From positions 1 through 16,342 of the forward strand of contig CAMYPB010000015.1 of assembly GCA_947285985.1 (NCBI GenBank): a DNA stretch of 16,342 bases, written 5' to 3'. Below are positions 8,381 to 15,832 of this stretch, piece after piece; the first letter of the stretch is position 1; every line of letters begins with the position of its first letter. The notes below the pieces were generated by a model that saw nothing but the letters and a program-made list of their open reading frames with translations, was not told the origin of the DNA and searched no databases. Both the position numbers and the translations under genes were made by a program. This stretch comes from an uncultured Holosporaceae bacterium (GTDB lineage: Bacteria; Pseudomonadota; Alphaproteobacteria; RUG11792).

Positions 8381-8510
8381 GAGTATTCTCCAAAAACCTC
8401 AAATAATATACTAAAAATTTCATCATATTGCACGCAATCTCCTCAAAAAAGAATATAATATAATTATACCACACATCATCAAATATTCTGACATTTTGAA
8501 CACAAAAAAA

Positions 8511-10319
8511 TTATTCAACTGTGACAGATTTCGCGAGATTTCTCGGTTTATCAACGTCAAGCCCCTTTATCTTTGCAGTGTAATACGCGAGAACATGAAT
8601 AAATGATGTCAAAACAAATGGATAAAAATCCTCACATTCAAGTTTTTTAATAAAAAATAAAATAACATTATCATTATTTTTAAAGATAGAAATTTTATCC
8701 TTCGCATCTTCAGACAAAACCAATAAAATTTTTCCTTTTCTCGCGAGAATTTCTTGTGCGTTTGAAATCGTCTTCTCGAAATAACGATCATTTGGACATA
8801 AAACGACCGTACAAACATTTTCATCAACGAGGGCTATAGGTCCATGTTTTATCTCACCCGAAGGATAGGCCTCAGAATTTATATATGAAATTTCCTTCAT
8901 TTTCAAAGACCCTTCAAGAGATATAGGATAATTCGTCCCACGTCCTATATATAAAATCGCTCTCATACTTTTCAACTGATTTGCAATCTCTTTTATTTCG
9001 TCTTGCCTATCAATAACATGGATCATTGATTTTATTATTTCATCTATATTTAATTCTTTTTTATCGAAAATAAGTAATAAAATCGATAGAATCTGACTAA
9101 TAAATGCTTTCGTCGATGCAACGCCCATTTCAACTCCAGCGTGCGTTAGAATCGTATACTTCGATTCCCTCGCAATTGAACTCTTATCAACATTGACGAA
9201 TGAAAGTGTGTCAAATCCCCTCTCCAAAACATTCCTCATTGCGCAGAGTGTATCGATCGTCTCCCCAGACTGACTAATCACAATATAGAGAGTATTTTCA
9301 TTCATAACAGGATTTCTATATCGAAATTCAGATGCGATTTCAACATCAACTGGAATATTCGATATATCTTCTATCCAGTATTTCGATAATAAACCTGCAT
9401 AATACGACGTTCCACATGCTATAAAACAAAGTCTATCATATTTCTTGATATCAACAATACTCTGAAATTTATTGTATGTCTCGAGCATAACTTGAGGTTC
9501 TTCGTATATCTCCTTCAACATATAATCCTCAAATCCATTCTTCGTGACATCATTCATAGAAATCGTATTGTCCAATATCTGTCGTACGACAATATTATTA
9601 TTTCTATCCAATATTTTATATGATATTTGATTATTTTTTCTCTCACAAATAATTCTATCATTTTCTTCGAGATATATTATCTTCTTCGACAAATTCGACA
9701 AGGCAATCGCATCACTCGCAATATAAATACTTTGATTATCATCAAGAATTCCGATCGCCATAGGGGATCCTTTCTTAGCACCCATCAATAAATCAGGATT
9801 ATCAAGACTCATACAAACAATCGCGTATGTCCCGTGTATATCATCTAAACACTTCAAAAAAGCATCTTCCAACGATAATTTCTTTTGAGTGTGATAATAC
9901 GAAATCAATCCAGCAATAACCTCAGAATCCGTCATACTCTCGAATTCATAACCTTGACTTATTAAAAATTCACGTATATTTTCATAATTCTCAACAATAC
10001 CATTGTGAACTATTGCAATATTCTTCGATATATGAGGGTGAGCATTCCTCTCTTCAACTCCCCCGTGAGTCGCCCAACGTGTGTGTCCTATTCCTATATG
10101 TCCCAACAACTCATTATCGTCGATCATATCAACCTTCTCTCTCAAACTCTTTATACGTCCAACAGATCGAATCCTCATGAAATTATTATTATCATTTTTT
10201 ATGATCGCAATTCCTGAAGAATCGTATCCTCGATATTCAAGTCTCTCAAGAGCATCTATCAATTTCTTCGATATATCCCCATCATCAAAACAATTTAAAA
10301 CAGAAATTATCCCACACAT
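8511..10319 (-). CDS. glmS: Glutamine--fructose-6-phosphate aminotransferase (isomerizing)
   Basis: GlmS makes glucosamine-6-phosphate from fructose-6-phosphate and glutamine, the entry step to UDP-GlcNAc for peptidoglycan and lipid A. The 602-residue product is full length. The N-terminal nucleophile follows the initiator Met (MCGII), the glutaminase motifs HTRWATHG (79-86) and HNGIVENY (105-112) are present, and two SIS sugar-isomerase domains follow. These show ACGTSYYAG (301-309), SQSGET (349-354), ASTKAFISQI (401-410) and the GSLKMKEISYINSEAYPSGE stretch. The invariant tail KPRNLAKSVTVE is intact. GAGGGG lies upstream of the ATG. It follows the nrdD small-subunit gene by 89 bases on the same strand, and I saw no convincing promoter in the gap, so read-through from lysS-nrdD is possible. 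Presence of GlmS suggests the organism still makes its own amino sugars for a cell envelope. Confidence 0.98.
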   Translation of the reverse strand: MCGIISVLNCFDDGDISKKLIDALERLEYRGYDSSGIAIIKNDNNNFMRIRSVGRIKSLREKVDMIDDNELLGHIGIGHTRWATHGGVEERNAHPHISKNIAIVHNGIVENYENIREFLISQGYEFESMTDSEVIAGLISYYHTQKKLSLEDAFLKCLDDIHGTYAIVCMSLDNPDLLMGAKKGSPMAIGILDDNQSIYIASDAIALSNLSKKIIYLEENDRIICERKNNQISYKILDRNNNIVVRQILDNTISMNDVTKNGFEDYMLKEIYEEPQVMLETYNKFQSIVDIKKYDRLCFIACGTSYYAGLLSKYWIEDISNIPVDVEIASEFRYRNPVMNENTLYIVISQSGETIDTLCAMRNVLERGFDTLSFVNVDKSSIARESKYTILTHAGVEMGVASTKAFISQILSILLLIFDKKELNIDEIIKSMIHVIDRQDEIKEIANQLKSMRAILYIGRGTNYPISLEGSLKMKEISYINSEAYPSGEIKHGPIALVDENVCTVVLCPNDRYFEKTISNAQEILARKGKILLVLSEDAKDKISIFKNNDNVILFFIKKLECEDFYPFVLTSFIHVLAYYTAKIKGLDVDKPRNLAKSVTVE

Positions 10320-10408
10320 ATCAAAAACCCCTCAATTTTTTTGTATTAATTATTACATAATTTTTTATAAAAAGATTGTGACAAAATATAACAAATTTTT
10401 ATACTATA

Positions 10409-10603
10409 TCAATTTTGACAATTTTCGTTATCCCTTAGACGAGGCTCCTCAAAACAAACCCTCTCCTTGTATTCTTGATATTTTCCCTTGTTGAAGGAGG
10501 ATGTTGGCCTTATATATCCCATAACCCTCGTCCAAACCTCACAAACTGTTCTTTCTTCATCTTTTATTTCAATATTTTCGAAATTTTTATTTGTATTCGC
10601 CAT
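10409..10603 (-). CDS. nrdD: Glycyl-radical domain/subunit of class III ribonucleotide reductase, separate small gene
   Basis: This 64-residue protein carries what is normally the extreme C-terminus of anaerobic ribonucleotide reductase. The core reads EERTVCEVWTRVMGYIRP, then SSFNKGKYQEYKER; the Gly in RVMGY (residue 29) is the expected glycyl-radical site. The radical would be installed by the activase NrdG, which is not in this window. The ATG at 10603 follows the stop of the large nrdD gene by 12 bases and lies in the same reading frame. A strong AAAGGAG overlapping that stop argues for independent initiation. The first 15 residues are polar and probably a flexible linker. Similar short stand-alone glycyl-radical proteins next to NrdD occur, as I recall, in other Alphaproteobacteria, so this may be an established split; I could not verify it here. 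Confidence 0.88.
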   Translation of the reverse strand: MANTNKNFENIEIKDEERTVCEVWTRVMGYIRPTSSFNKGKYQEYKERVCFEEPRLRDNENCQN

Positions 10604-10610
10604 AATTCTT

Positions 10611-10618
10611 CTCCTTTA
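10611..10618 (-). promoter_or_regulatory. Stop codon / Shine-Dalgarno overlap between the two nrdD parts
   Basis: The TAA ending the large NrdD (10618-10616) is the beginning of a TAAAGGAG string whose AAAGGAG (10617-10611) is a near-ideal ribosome-binding site. It sits seven bases ahead of the small-subunit ATG (10603). It decides the start of the small gene and suggests coupled termination and reinitiation, giving comparable amounts of both parts. Confidence 0.75.
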
Positions 10619-12655
10619 GTTTTCAATATTCTTTTGTTCTTGTTTTTTCTTCACGATGAGTTCTTCATCGCAGATAGGACAATATTTATGTTCCCCTTTG
10701 ATATACCCATGTTTTGGACATATAGAAAATGTTGGAGTAATCGTTATATAAGGTATTCTATAGTTCGTGAGACATTTCCTCACAAGTTCTTTGCAAACTT
10801 TTGAATCTGAAATCCTCTCCGACATATAAAGATGAACGACTGTTCCTCCCGTATATTTTCTTTGGAGTTCTTCTTGATGATCGAGAACTTCGAATATATC
10901 GTCCGTATATCCAACGGGAAGTTGAGATGAATTTGTGTAGTATGGTGCATCTTTCATACCAGCTTGCAACATATCGGGATATCTCTTCATATCTTCCCTT
11001 GCGAATCTATACATACATCCTTCTGCGGGAGTCGCCTCAAGATTGTATAAATGTTTTGTATCCTCCTGAAATTCAACGAGTTTCTTTCGAATATGATCCA
11101 AAAATTCAAGGGCAAACTTTTTTCCATCGTCTTTCGTTATATCGAGTTCATCATCAAAAAAATTACGTATCATCTCATTGATTCCATTCACTCCAATCGT
11201 TGAGAAATGATTCTTAAATGTCCCAAGATATCGTTTTGTGAAAGGATAGAGTCCATCCTCCATGAATCTTGTTATGACTTTCCTCTTTATTTCTAAACTC
11301 TTCTTCGCAGTTTCCAAGAGATCGTCCAAATGCTCGTATAACCCATCCTTATCGAATTTATGAAGATATCCAAGTCTCGCACAATTGATCGTCACAACTC
11401 CAATTGACCCCGTTTGTTCGGCCGATCCAAACAAACTATTCCCTCTCTTCAAAAGTTCTCTTAGATCAAGTTGAAGACGACAACACATCGAACGTATCAT
11501 ATTCGGACTCAAATCAGAATTAACGAAATTTTGAAAATAAGGAATTCCGTATTTCGCGGTCATCTCGAACATCATATCGACATTCTCCCCATCCCAATCA
11601 AAATCCTTCGTTATATTGTATGTCGGAATTGGAAATGTGAAGACACGACCCTTTAGATCTCCCTTCGTCATAACATTGATATACGCCCTATTGATCATAT
11701 TCATCTCACGTCCCAAATCCCCATACGTGAAATCCATCTCAAAACCTCCAATAATCGGATGTTCACCCTTTAAATCCTCAGGACAAACCCAATCAAATGT
11801 CAGATTTGTGAAGGGAGTTTGAGTCCCCCATCTCGTTGGAACGTTTAGATTGTATATAAAAGATTGCATCTCTTGTTCAACCTGTTCATACGTCAAATTG
11901 TCGATCCTTATGAAGGGTGCCATATACGTATCAAACGAACTAAAAGCCTGAGCTCCAGCCCATTCATTTTGAAGAGTCCCCAAAAAATTCACAACCTGAG
12001 AAAAAGCACTCGACAAATGTTTTGGAGGGGAGGATTCAGCCTTCCCTGAAACTCCATTGAATCCCTCTTGAATCAATGTCTTCAAACTCCATCCCGCACA
12101 ATATCCACAAAGCATATCTAAATCATGAATATGAAGAAATCCATTTTTATGAGCATCCGCAATTTTTGGGGTATATATACGATTTAACCAATAATTCGCA
12201 ACAACCTTTCCAGAAAGATTTAAAATTAATCCTCCAAGAGAATACCCTAGATTCGCGTTCGCCTTGACTCTCCAATCCGTTTGGTCAACATAATCCTCAA
12301 CAGATGAAACTGCGTCTATCATGGCCTGCTTTTCAAAACGTAGTTTATTATGTTGTTCACGATACAAAATATACGCCTTTGCAGTTGCAACATGATTATT
12401 CGAAATCAAAACCTCTTCAACAGCGTCCTGTATATCCTCAATATACGGAATCTTCCCATTCGAAAATTTGTTCGCAATAATCGATGCAACATTATGCGCG
12501 AGAAATTTAGACTCAAGAAGTCCAAATTCCCCCGTCTCTTTTGATGCGGAATATATCGCACGAATAATTCGATCTATATCAAATTTCTCGTGTGTTCCGT
12601 CCCTCTTCACAACGAATTTTAAATTATTCAAGAAATCATTATTATTCTCCATCAT
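10616..12655 (-). CDS. nrdD: Anaerobic (class III) ribonucleoside-triphosphate reductase, catalytic body without glycyl-radical tail
   Basis: NrdD reduces ribonucleotides to deoxyribonucleotides without oxygen, using a glycyl radical. The 679-residue product has an N-terminal ATP-cone (about 12-105; KFVVKRDGTHEKFDIDRI) for allosteric control. The catalytic barrel follows, with cysteines in LCGYCAGWSL (183, 186) and the active-site MCCRLQLD (391-392), plus the typical GSIGVVTIN. Near the end is a zinc ribbon with ligands Cys646, His649, Cys659 and Cys662 (CPKHG...CPIC). The protein then stops after 17 more residues without the RVxGY glycyl-radical motif, which is encoded by the next gene. The start (ATGATGGAG) overlaps the lysS end by 14 bases, with AGAGG about seven bases upstream. 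Two adjacent ATGs are possible starts. The Cys pair suggests a formate-dependent subtype (inference). Confidence 0.95.
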   Translation of the reverse strand: MMENNNDFLNNLKFVVKRDGTHEKFDIDRIIRAIYSASKETGEFGLLESKFLAHNVASIIANKFSNGKIPYIEDIQDAVEEVLISNNHVATAKAYILYREQHNKLRFEKQAMIDAVSSVEDYVDQTDWRVKANANLGYSLGGLILNLSGKVVANYWLNRIYTPKIADAHKNGFLHIHDLDMLCGYCAGWSLKTLIQEGFNGVSGKAESSPPKHLSSAFSQVVNFLGTLQNEWAGAQAFSSFDTYMAPFIRIDNLTYEQVEQEMQSFIYNLNVPTRWGTQTPFTNLTFDWVCPEDLKGEHPIIGGFEMDFTYGDLGREMNMINRAYINVMTKGDLKGRVFTFPIPTYNITKDFDWDGENVDMMFEMTAKYGIPYFQNFVNSDLSPNMIRSMCCRLQLDLRELLKRGNSLFGSAEQTGSIGVVTINCARLGYLHKFDKDGLYEHLDDLLETAKKSLEIKRKVITRFMEDGLYPFTKRYLGTFKNHFSTIGVNGINEMIRNFFDDELDITKDDGKKFALEFLDHIRKKLVEFQEDTKHLYNLEATPAEGCMYRFAREDMKRYPDMLQAGMKDAPYYTNSSQLPVGYTDDIFEVLDHQEELQRKYTGGTVVHLYMSERISDSKVCKELVRKCLTNYRIPYITITPTFSICPKHGYIKGEHKYCPICDEELIVKKKQEQKNIEN

Positions 12656-14243
12656 TATTCAACCTCTTTTTTATGAGGGATATAGTGTTCTCTATTCCAT
12701 AAAGCGATATGAAAGTCCCCATCTTAGGCCCATTCTCACTCCCAAATAAAACTTGATAGAGAAGTATAAACCAGCCCCTTAAATCTTCGATGTAAAACTT
12801 CTTTCCAACTGCAAAAACGACGGATTGTATGTCATCAGAAGAAACGTCCTCCCTATCCTTCAATATAGATAACTCCTTCAATAATTCTTCAAATGCAACC
12901 CTCTCACTTTCATCTGGAATACGAAGTTTCCTATTCTTCGATATAAAATCTTCATAATATACAATCGCGTATTTTGTCATCCTCCTCAAAAATTCGAATG
13001 TCTCATCGTTATAATGATATTTCTCAGCATACCTCTTGATAAATGCGATCAAAATCGACTCATCAGACGCACTACAAGCCTCAACTAAATTTAATAACAT
13101 AGAAAATTTTAAACAATTTTCATAATTCGGAACATTTCCATTGTGTATATGAAAAACTGTATTCTCAACCTTCTTGTCATCCGTTTGATTTGGATACCTT
13201 ATGACAGACTCTATATAATCGTCCATAGCAGATGGTATAACATCGAAATACAACCTCTTGGCTCTCTTTGGAGATTGATACATATAATACGACAAACTCT
13301 CTTGAGGGGCATATTTCAACCAGTCATCAATCGAGAGTCCATTCCCTTTGGATTTCGATATTTTCTTTGCCTCTTCATCGAGGAACAACTCATAACTAAT
13401 TCCTTCCGGTGGATTTCCCCCGATCTCACGACATATCATACTAGAGAGTTTAACGGAATCTATAAGATCCTTCCCAGACATCTCATAGTCAACTCCAAGG
13501 GCATACCATCTCATTCCCCAATCAACTTTCCATTGAAGTTTACAATTTCCATCGAGAACAGAAATTTCAACGAGTTCATTATCAAAAGGATCCCTATAAA
13601 CAATAGATTTATTCTCAAGGATAACCTCTTCTGTTGCGACTTGGAGAACTTTTCCCGTTTTCTTGCATATCGGAAGAAATGGACTGTATGTCTTCTGTCT
13701 CTCCTCCCTAAGAGATGGAATCATAATATTCATAATCTCTTTATAATGCTCAAGAATTTTAAAGAGTGCGTCATTAAAGAATCCAGATGTATAAAGAGAT
13801 GTCGAACTCTTAAACTCATATTCAAATCCAAAAGAATCTAAAAATTCACACAATTTTTTATTATTGTGATGAGCGAAACTCTCATACTTCTCAAATGGAT
13901 CTGGAACTTTTGTTAAAGGTTTATCTAAATTTTTATACAACAATTCCTGATTTGGAACATTCGTTGGAACCTTCCGAAATCCATCCATATCATCAGAAAA
14001 TGCAAACAATTTTGTCTTGATATCTGGAAGGAGACGACGAAGTGCGTTCATGACCATACTCGTCCTCAAAACCTCCCCAAATGTCCCAATATGAGGGAGT
14101 CCTGATGGACCGTATCCCGTCTCCAATAAAATATATCCCTTATCAAGAATATTTGGATTCTTTTCTATCCTTTTGATTATTTTTCGAGCCTCTTCAAATG
14201 GCCAGGCCTTCGCATTCAACAATATATCATGTGATATTATCAT
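12642..14243 (-). CDS. lysS: Lysyl-tRNA synthetase, class I
   Basis: This enzyme charges tRNA-Lys with lysine. The 533-residue product is the class I (Rossmann-fold) form known from most Archaea, Alphaproteobacteria and spirochetes, not the class II form usual in other bacteria. The HIGH-type signature is GPSGLPHIGTFGE (about 45-57) and the KMSKS-type signature is KKISKSKGNG (about 293-302). YGPSGLPHIG, FSDDMDGFRKVP and WKVDWGMRW are further class I LysRS hallmarks. The length is normal. A GGAG-type Shine-Dalgarno lies ahead of the ATG. It is the first gene of the minus-strand run and overlaps nrdD by 14 bases, an odd pairing of translation with anaerobic DNA-precursor synthesis that makes nrdD translation depend on lysS transcription. 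Confidence 0.97.
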   Translation of the reverse strand: MIISHDILLNAKAWPFEEARKIIKRIEKNPNILDKGYILLETGYGPSGLPHIGTFGEVLRTSMVMNALRRLLPDIKTKLFAFSDDMDGFRKVPTNVPNQELLYKNLDKPLTKVPDPFEKYESFAHHNNKKLCEFLDSFGFEYEFKSSTSLYTSGFFNDALFKILEHYKEIMNIMIPSLREERQKTYSPFLPICKKTGKVLQVATEEVILENKSIVYRDPFDNELVEISVLDGNCKLQWKVDWGMRWYALGVDYEMSGKDLIDSVKLSSMICREIGGNPPEGISYELFLDEEAKKISKSKGNGLSIDDWLKYAPQESLSYYMYQSPKRAKRLYFDVIPSAMDDYIESVIRYPNQTDDKKVENTVFHIHNGNVPNYENCLKFSMLLNLVEACSASDESILIAFIKRYAEKYHYNDETFEFLRRMTKYAIVYYEDFISKNRKLRIPDESERVAFEELLKELSILKDREDVSSDDIQSVVFAVGKKFYIEDLRGWFILLYQVLFGSENGPKMGTFISLYGIENTISLIKKRLNNDGE

Positions 14244-14476
14244 AAATTCCCTCTCCTTCTCTCTTGATTTTCGTTTTCTTTAAATAAAAATATTTGTATG
14301 CATCGAGTTTATCACCCTTTGAATTTTCATACAATCACACAATTTCCTTGACATATCCCTCCCATAATTTTCATATAAAAAATTGTAAAATTTTATATAT
14401 TTTTATATTTGGCATAAAATTACGAAAAATGAATAATATTATGTTGAAAAATTTACAATTTTATTGGGTACAGTAT
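14244..14476. promoter_or_regulatory. Divergent promoter region between lysS and the exported-protein gene
   Basis: This 233-base, very AT-rich gap lies between two divergent genes. For lysS (minus strand), TTGTAT (14334-14329) and TAAACT (14311-14306) are 17 bases apart, with TG before the -10; this is a weak candidate. For the plus-strand gene there is a perfect TTGACA (14348-14353) with CATATA 18 bases later or TATAAA 20 bases later. I could not find a convincing ORF here: ATGs at 14429 and 14441 are in frame with the downstream gene but have no Shine-Dalgarno. Confidence 0.4.
14379..14462. repeat. Long inverted repeat in the leader of the exported-protein gene
   Basis: Sixteen-base arms at 14379-14394 (AAAATTGTAAAATTTT) and 14447-14462 (AAAAATTTACAATTTT) are reverse complements at 15 of 16 positions, separated by 52 bases. 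The second arm ends three bases before a GGG that is the only candidate ribosome-binding site for the gene starting at 14477. In RNA the arms could pair close to that site; in DNA they could be a pair of protein-binding half-sites. The arms are almost pure A/T, so chance similarity is not excluded. Confidence 0.4.
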
Positions 14477-15076
14477 ATGAAACTAAAAAATTTTATAAAA
14501 TTTTCAACATTTCTTGGGTGTATTTCATCGATTCTGACTGCACACTCTTTTGAATATAAAACGATAGGTCAGTTTCATTATGCTCCATCTATTATGAATA
14601 TTTCTCATGAAAACATCTATAGAATGCAATCTGCACCTATCTTTGGAGTCAAGATTCCGATGTCTTGTGAACCTTCTCCTTGTGATCCTTCAAAGAGGTA
14701 TGCCGTATTTTTCTGTACTGCATTTCCAAAGAGTATTGAAGACATCTCAAATCATCTCACAAAAACTTTCGATATCATAAAACACGCAGATTTCAATACT
14801 GCGAATGTCAAGGATATCAAAGATTTCCTTCGCCTTATGATATATTGTCTTGAAGAATTCATCGACAAAGATTCAGATATAATAAAAGTCTTGCAAGGAC
14901 ATCTCTTAAAACTCTCTCTTTTCAACAAGAAAACAACGACGTCTACATCCAAAGAATTCCAAAATTTTATATTTCAAAATCAGTTATGCTATAAAAATAT
15001 AGCGGAATCCATCGCACTCTCCATCCAAGACGTTTCCTGTCTTGAAAAGTCACACGAAGAAAACGTAACCTTATGA
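14477..15076 (+). CDS. Unrecognised exported cysteine-rich protein, 199 residues
   Basis: I do not recognise a family. The frame is open from further upstream (14294), but the ATG at 14477 gives a compact signal peptide, MKLKNFIKFSTFLGCISSIL followed by TAHS, with cleavage expected before FEYK. A GGG-rich site sits about eight bases upstream. A start at 14441 or 14429 would give a long N-terminus unlike a signal peptide and has no ribosome-binding site. The mature part contains six cysteines (64, 69, 80, 124, 171, 188), an even number consistent with disulfides outside the cytoplasm. It has a Cys-rich turn (MSCEPSPCDPSKRY) followed by predicted helices. No second membrane segment is visible. 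It stands alone, divergent from lysS and convergent with tpiA. The composition matches its neighbours, so there is no sign of recent transfer. Confidence 0.7.
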   Translation: MKLKNFIKFSTFLGCISSILTAHSFEYKTIGQFHYAPSIMNISHENIYRMQSAPIFGVKIPMSCEPSPCDPSKRYAVFFCTAFPKSIEDISNHLTKTFDIIKHADFNTANVKDIKDFLRLMIYCLEEFIDKDSDIIKVLQGHLLKLSLFNKKTTTSTSKEFQNFIFQNQLCYKNIAESIALSIQDVSCLEKSHEENVTL

Positions 15077-15082
15077 AATTTC

Positions 15083-15105
15083 CTAGAGGATGATGAATCC
15101 TCTAG
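15083..15105. terminator. Hairpin between convergent genes, overlapping the tpiA stop codon
   Basis: A perfect 9-bp stem (CTAGAGGAT at 15083-15091, ATCCTCTAG at 15097-15105) has a 5-base loop and lies between the plus-strand exported-protein gene (ending 15076) and tpiA (ending 15102, minus strand). The tpiA TAG lies in the hairpin arm. Neither side has a strong U-tract (CAATATTT on plus, GAAATTTC on minus), so it is a bidirectional but non-canonical terminator or a 3'-end stabilising structure. Confidence 0.6.
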
Positions 15106-15761
15106 CAATATTTCGACATCTCCTGCATCTCATCGATCTTTAGACTTGCTCCTCCAACGAGGACCCCATCTATTGAATCTATTCCTATGATATCCTTAAT
15201 ATTCTTCGAATTGACACTCCCTCCATAAATAACTTTCATCCTATATTTCTCTTTTATTTTGGATGTCACATTTTTTATACTATCGATTGACGGGACGACT
15301 CCCGTTCCAATGGCAGAAACCGGTTCATACGCAACGATTATATTATCCCTATCAAAATCATCATCGAGAATTTCCGTCTGTATTTGACGGTCATATTCCT
15401 CACTAACGCAATATATAACCTTCAAACCTGAAGATAATGCGTTTTTTATCTTCTTCGATATAATATCCCCATTTTCATTGTGAAGAGACCTTCTCTCACT
15501 ATGCGCAATGATAACATAACGAACACCTATCGATTTCAGGAGATCAGACGATATATCACCCGTATACGATCCATATCCATTTTGTATTGAACAATCCTGC
15601 GCGGATAATATAATATTCTTATTCCTAGAATTCGCGTATCCCAAAAATATATAGGGAAGCCCCATAATAATATTGTCATTAAACTCAAAATTATTTATAA
15701 AATTGTCCAATAACTCAATCGAACCATTCATCTTCCAATTTGCAATTAAAAATTTACTCAT
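15102..15761 (-). CDS. tpiA: Triosephosphate isomerase, short form
   Basis: TpiA interconverts dihydroxyacetone phosphate and glyceraldehyde-3-phosphate in glycolysis and gluconeogenesis. The 219-residue product is shorter than the usual 250. Catalytic residues are present: Asn and Lys in NWKMNG (8-13), His in IIAHSERR, Glu in VAYEPVSAIGTG, and the phosphate-binding YGGSVN and GVLVGGASL. The loop-6 hinge reads PVSAIGTG, where the family nearly always has PVWAIGTG; the Ser codon is TCT (15317-15315). The start was set at ATG 15761 (MSKFLIANWKMNG), because the in-frame GTG at 15773 lies on the Shine-Dalgarno itself. It follows the AddB-like gene by 71 bases on the same strand; I saw no convincing promoter in the gap. 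It should be active, but the shortened body and altered hinge suggest fast evolution. Confidence 0.95.
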   Translation of the reverse strand: MSKFLIANWKMNGSIELLDNFINNFEFNDNIIMGLPYIFLGYANSRNKNIILSAQDCSIQNGYGSYTGDISSDLLKSIGVRYVIIAHSERRSLHNENGDIISKKIKNALSSGLKVIYCVSEEYDRQIQTEILDDDFDRDNIIVAYEPVSAIGTGVVPSIDSIKNVTSKIKEKYRMKVIYGGSVNSKNIKDIIGIDSIDGVLVGGASLKIDEMQEMSKYC

Positions 15762-15772
15762 TTTTTTTAACA

Positions 15773-15778
15773 CTCCTT
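15773..15778 (-). promoter_or_regulatory. Ribosome-binding site of tpiA
   Basis: AAGGAG (15778-15773) lies 11 bases before the ATG at 15761. It overlaps the alternative in-frame GTG (15773-15771), which therefore cannot be the start; this fixes the N-terminus at MSKFL. Confidence 0.75.
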
Positions 15779-15832
15779 ATAAATACGTTATATAAGTATA
15801 CTATAACACAGATATAACGATATCCTCACATT

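Noticed and set aside
8451..8490. A glmS terminator using GAATAT/ATATTC before a T-tract on the minus strand
   Set aside because: The stem is six weak pairs with a loop of more than twenty bases; too unstable to support.
10320..10408. A promoter for glmS (TTGTCA at 10384-10379 with AT-rich downstream sequence)
   Set aside because: No good -10 hexamer falls at 16-18 bases; the best alternatives match poorly, so I do not call it.
13143..13841. A 232-codon open frame on the plus strand opposite lysS
   Set aside because: It is antisense to a clearly conserved class I LysRS, has no family features, and AT-rich sequence with few antisense stops explains it.
14294..14476. The upstream in-frame extension of the exported six-cysteine protein
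   Set aside because: The extension covers the likely promoter and inverted repeat, has no ribosome-binding site at its ATGs, and would bury the signal peptide.
15787..15807. Inverted repeat GTTATA...TATAAC upstream of tpiA as an operator
   Set aside because: Six-base, nearly all A/T arms in AT-rich DNA are expected by chance.
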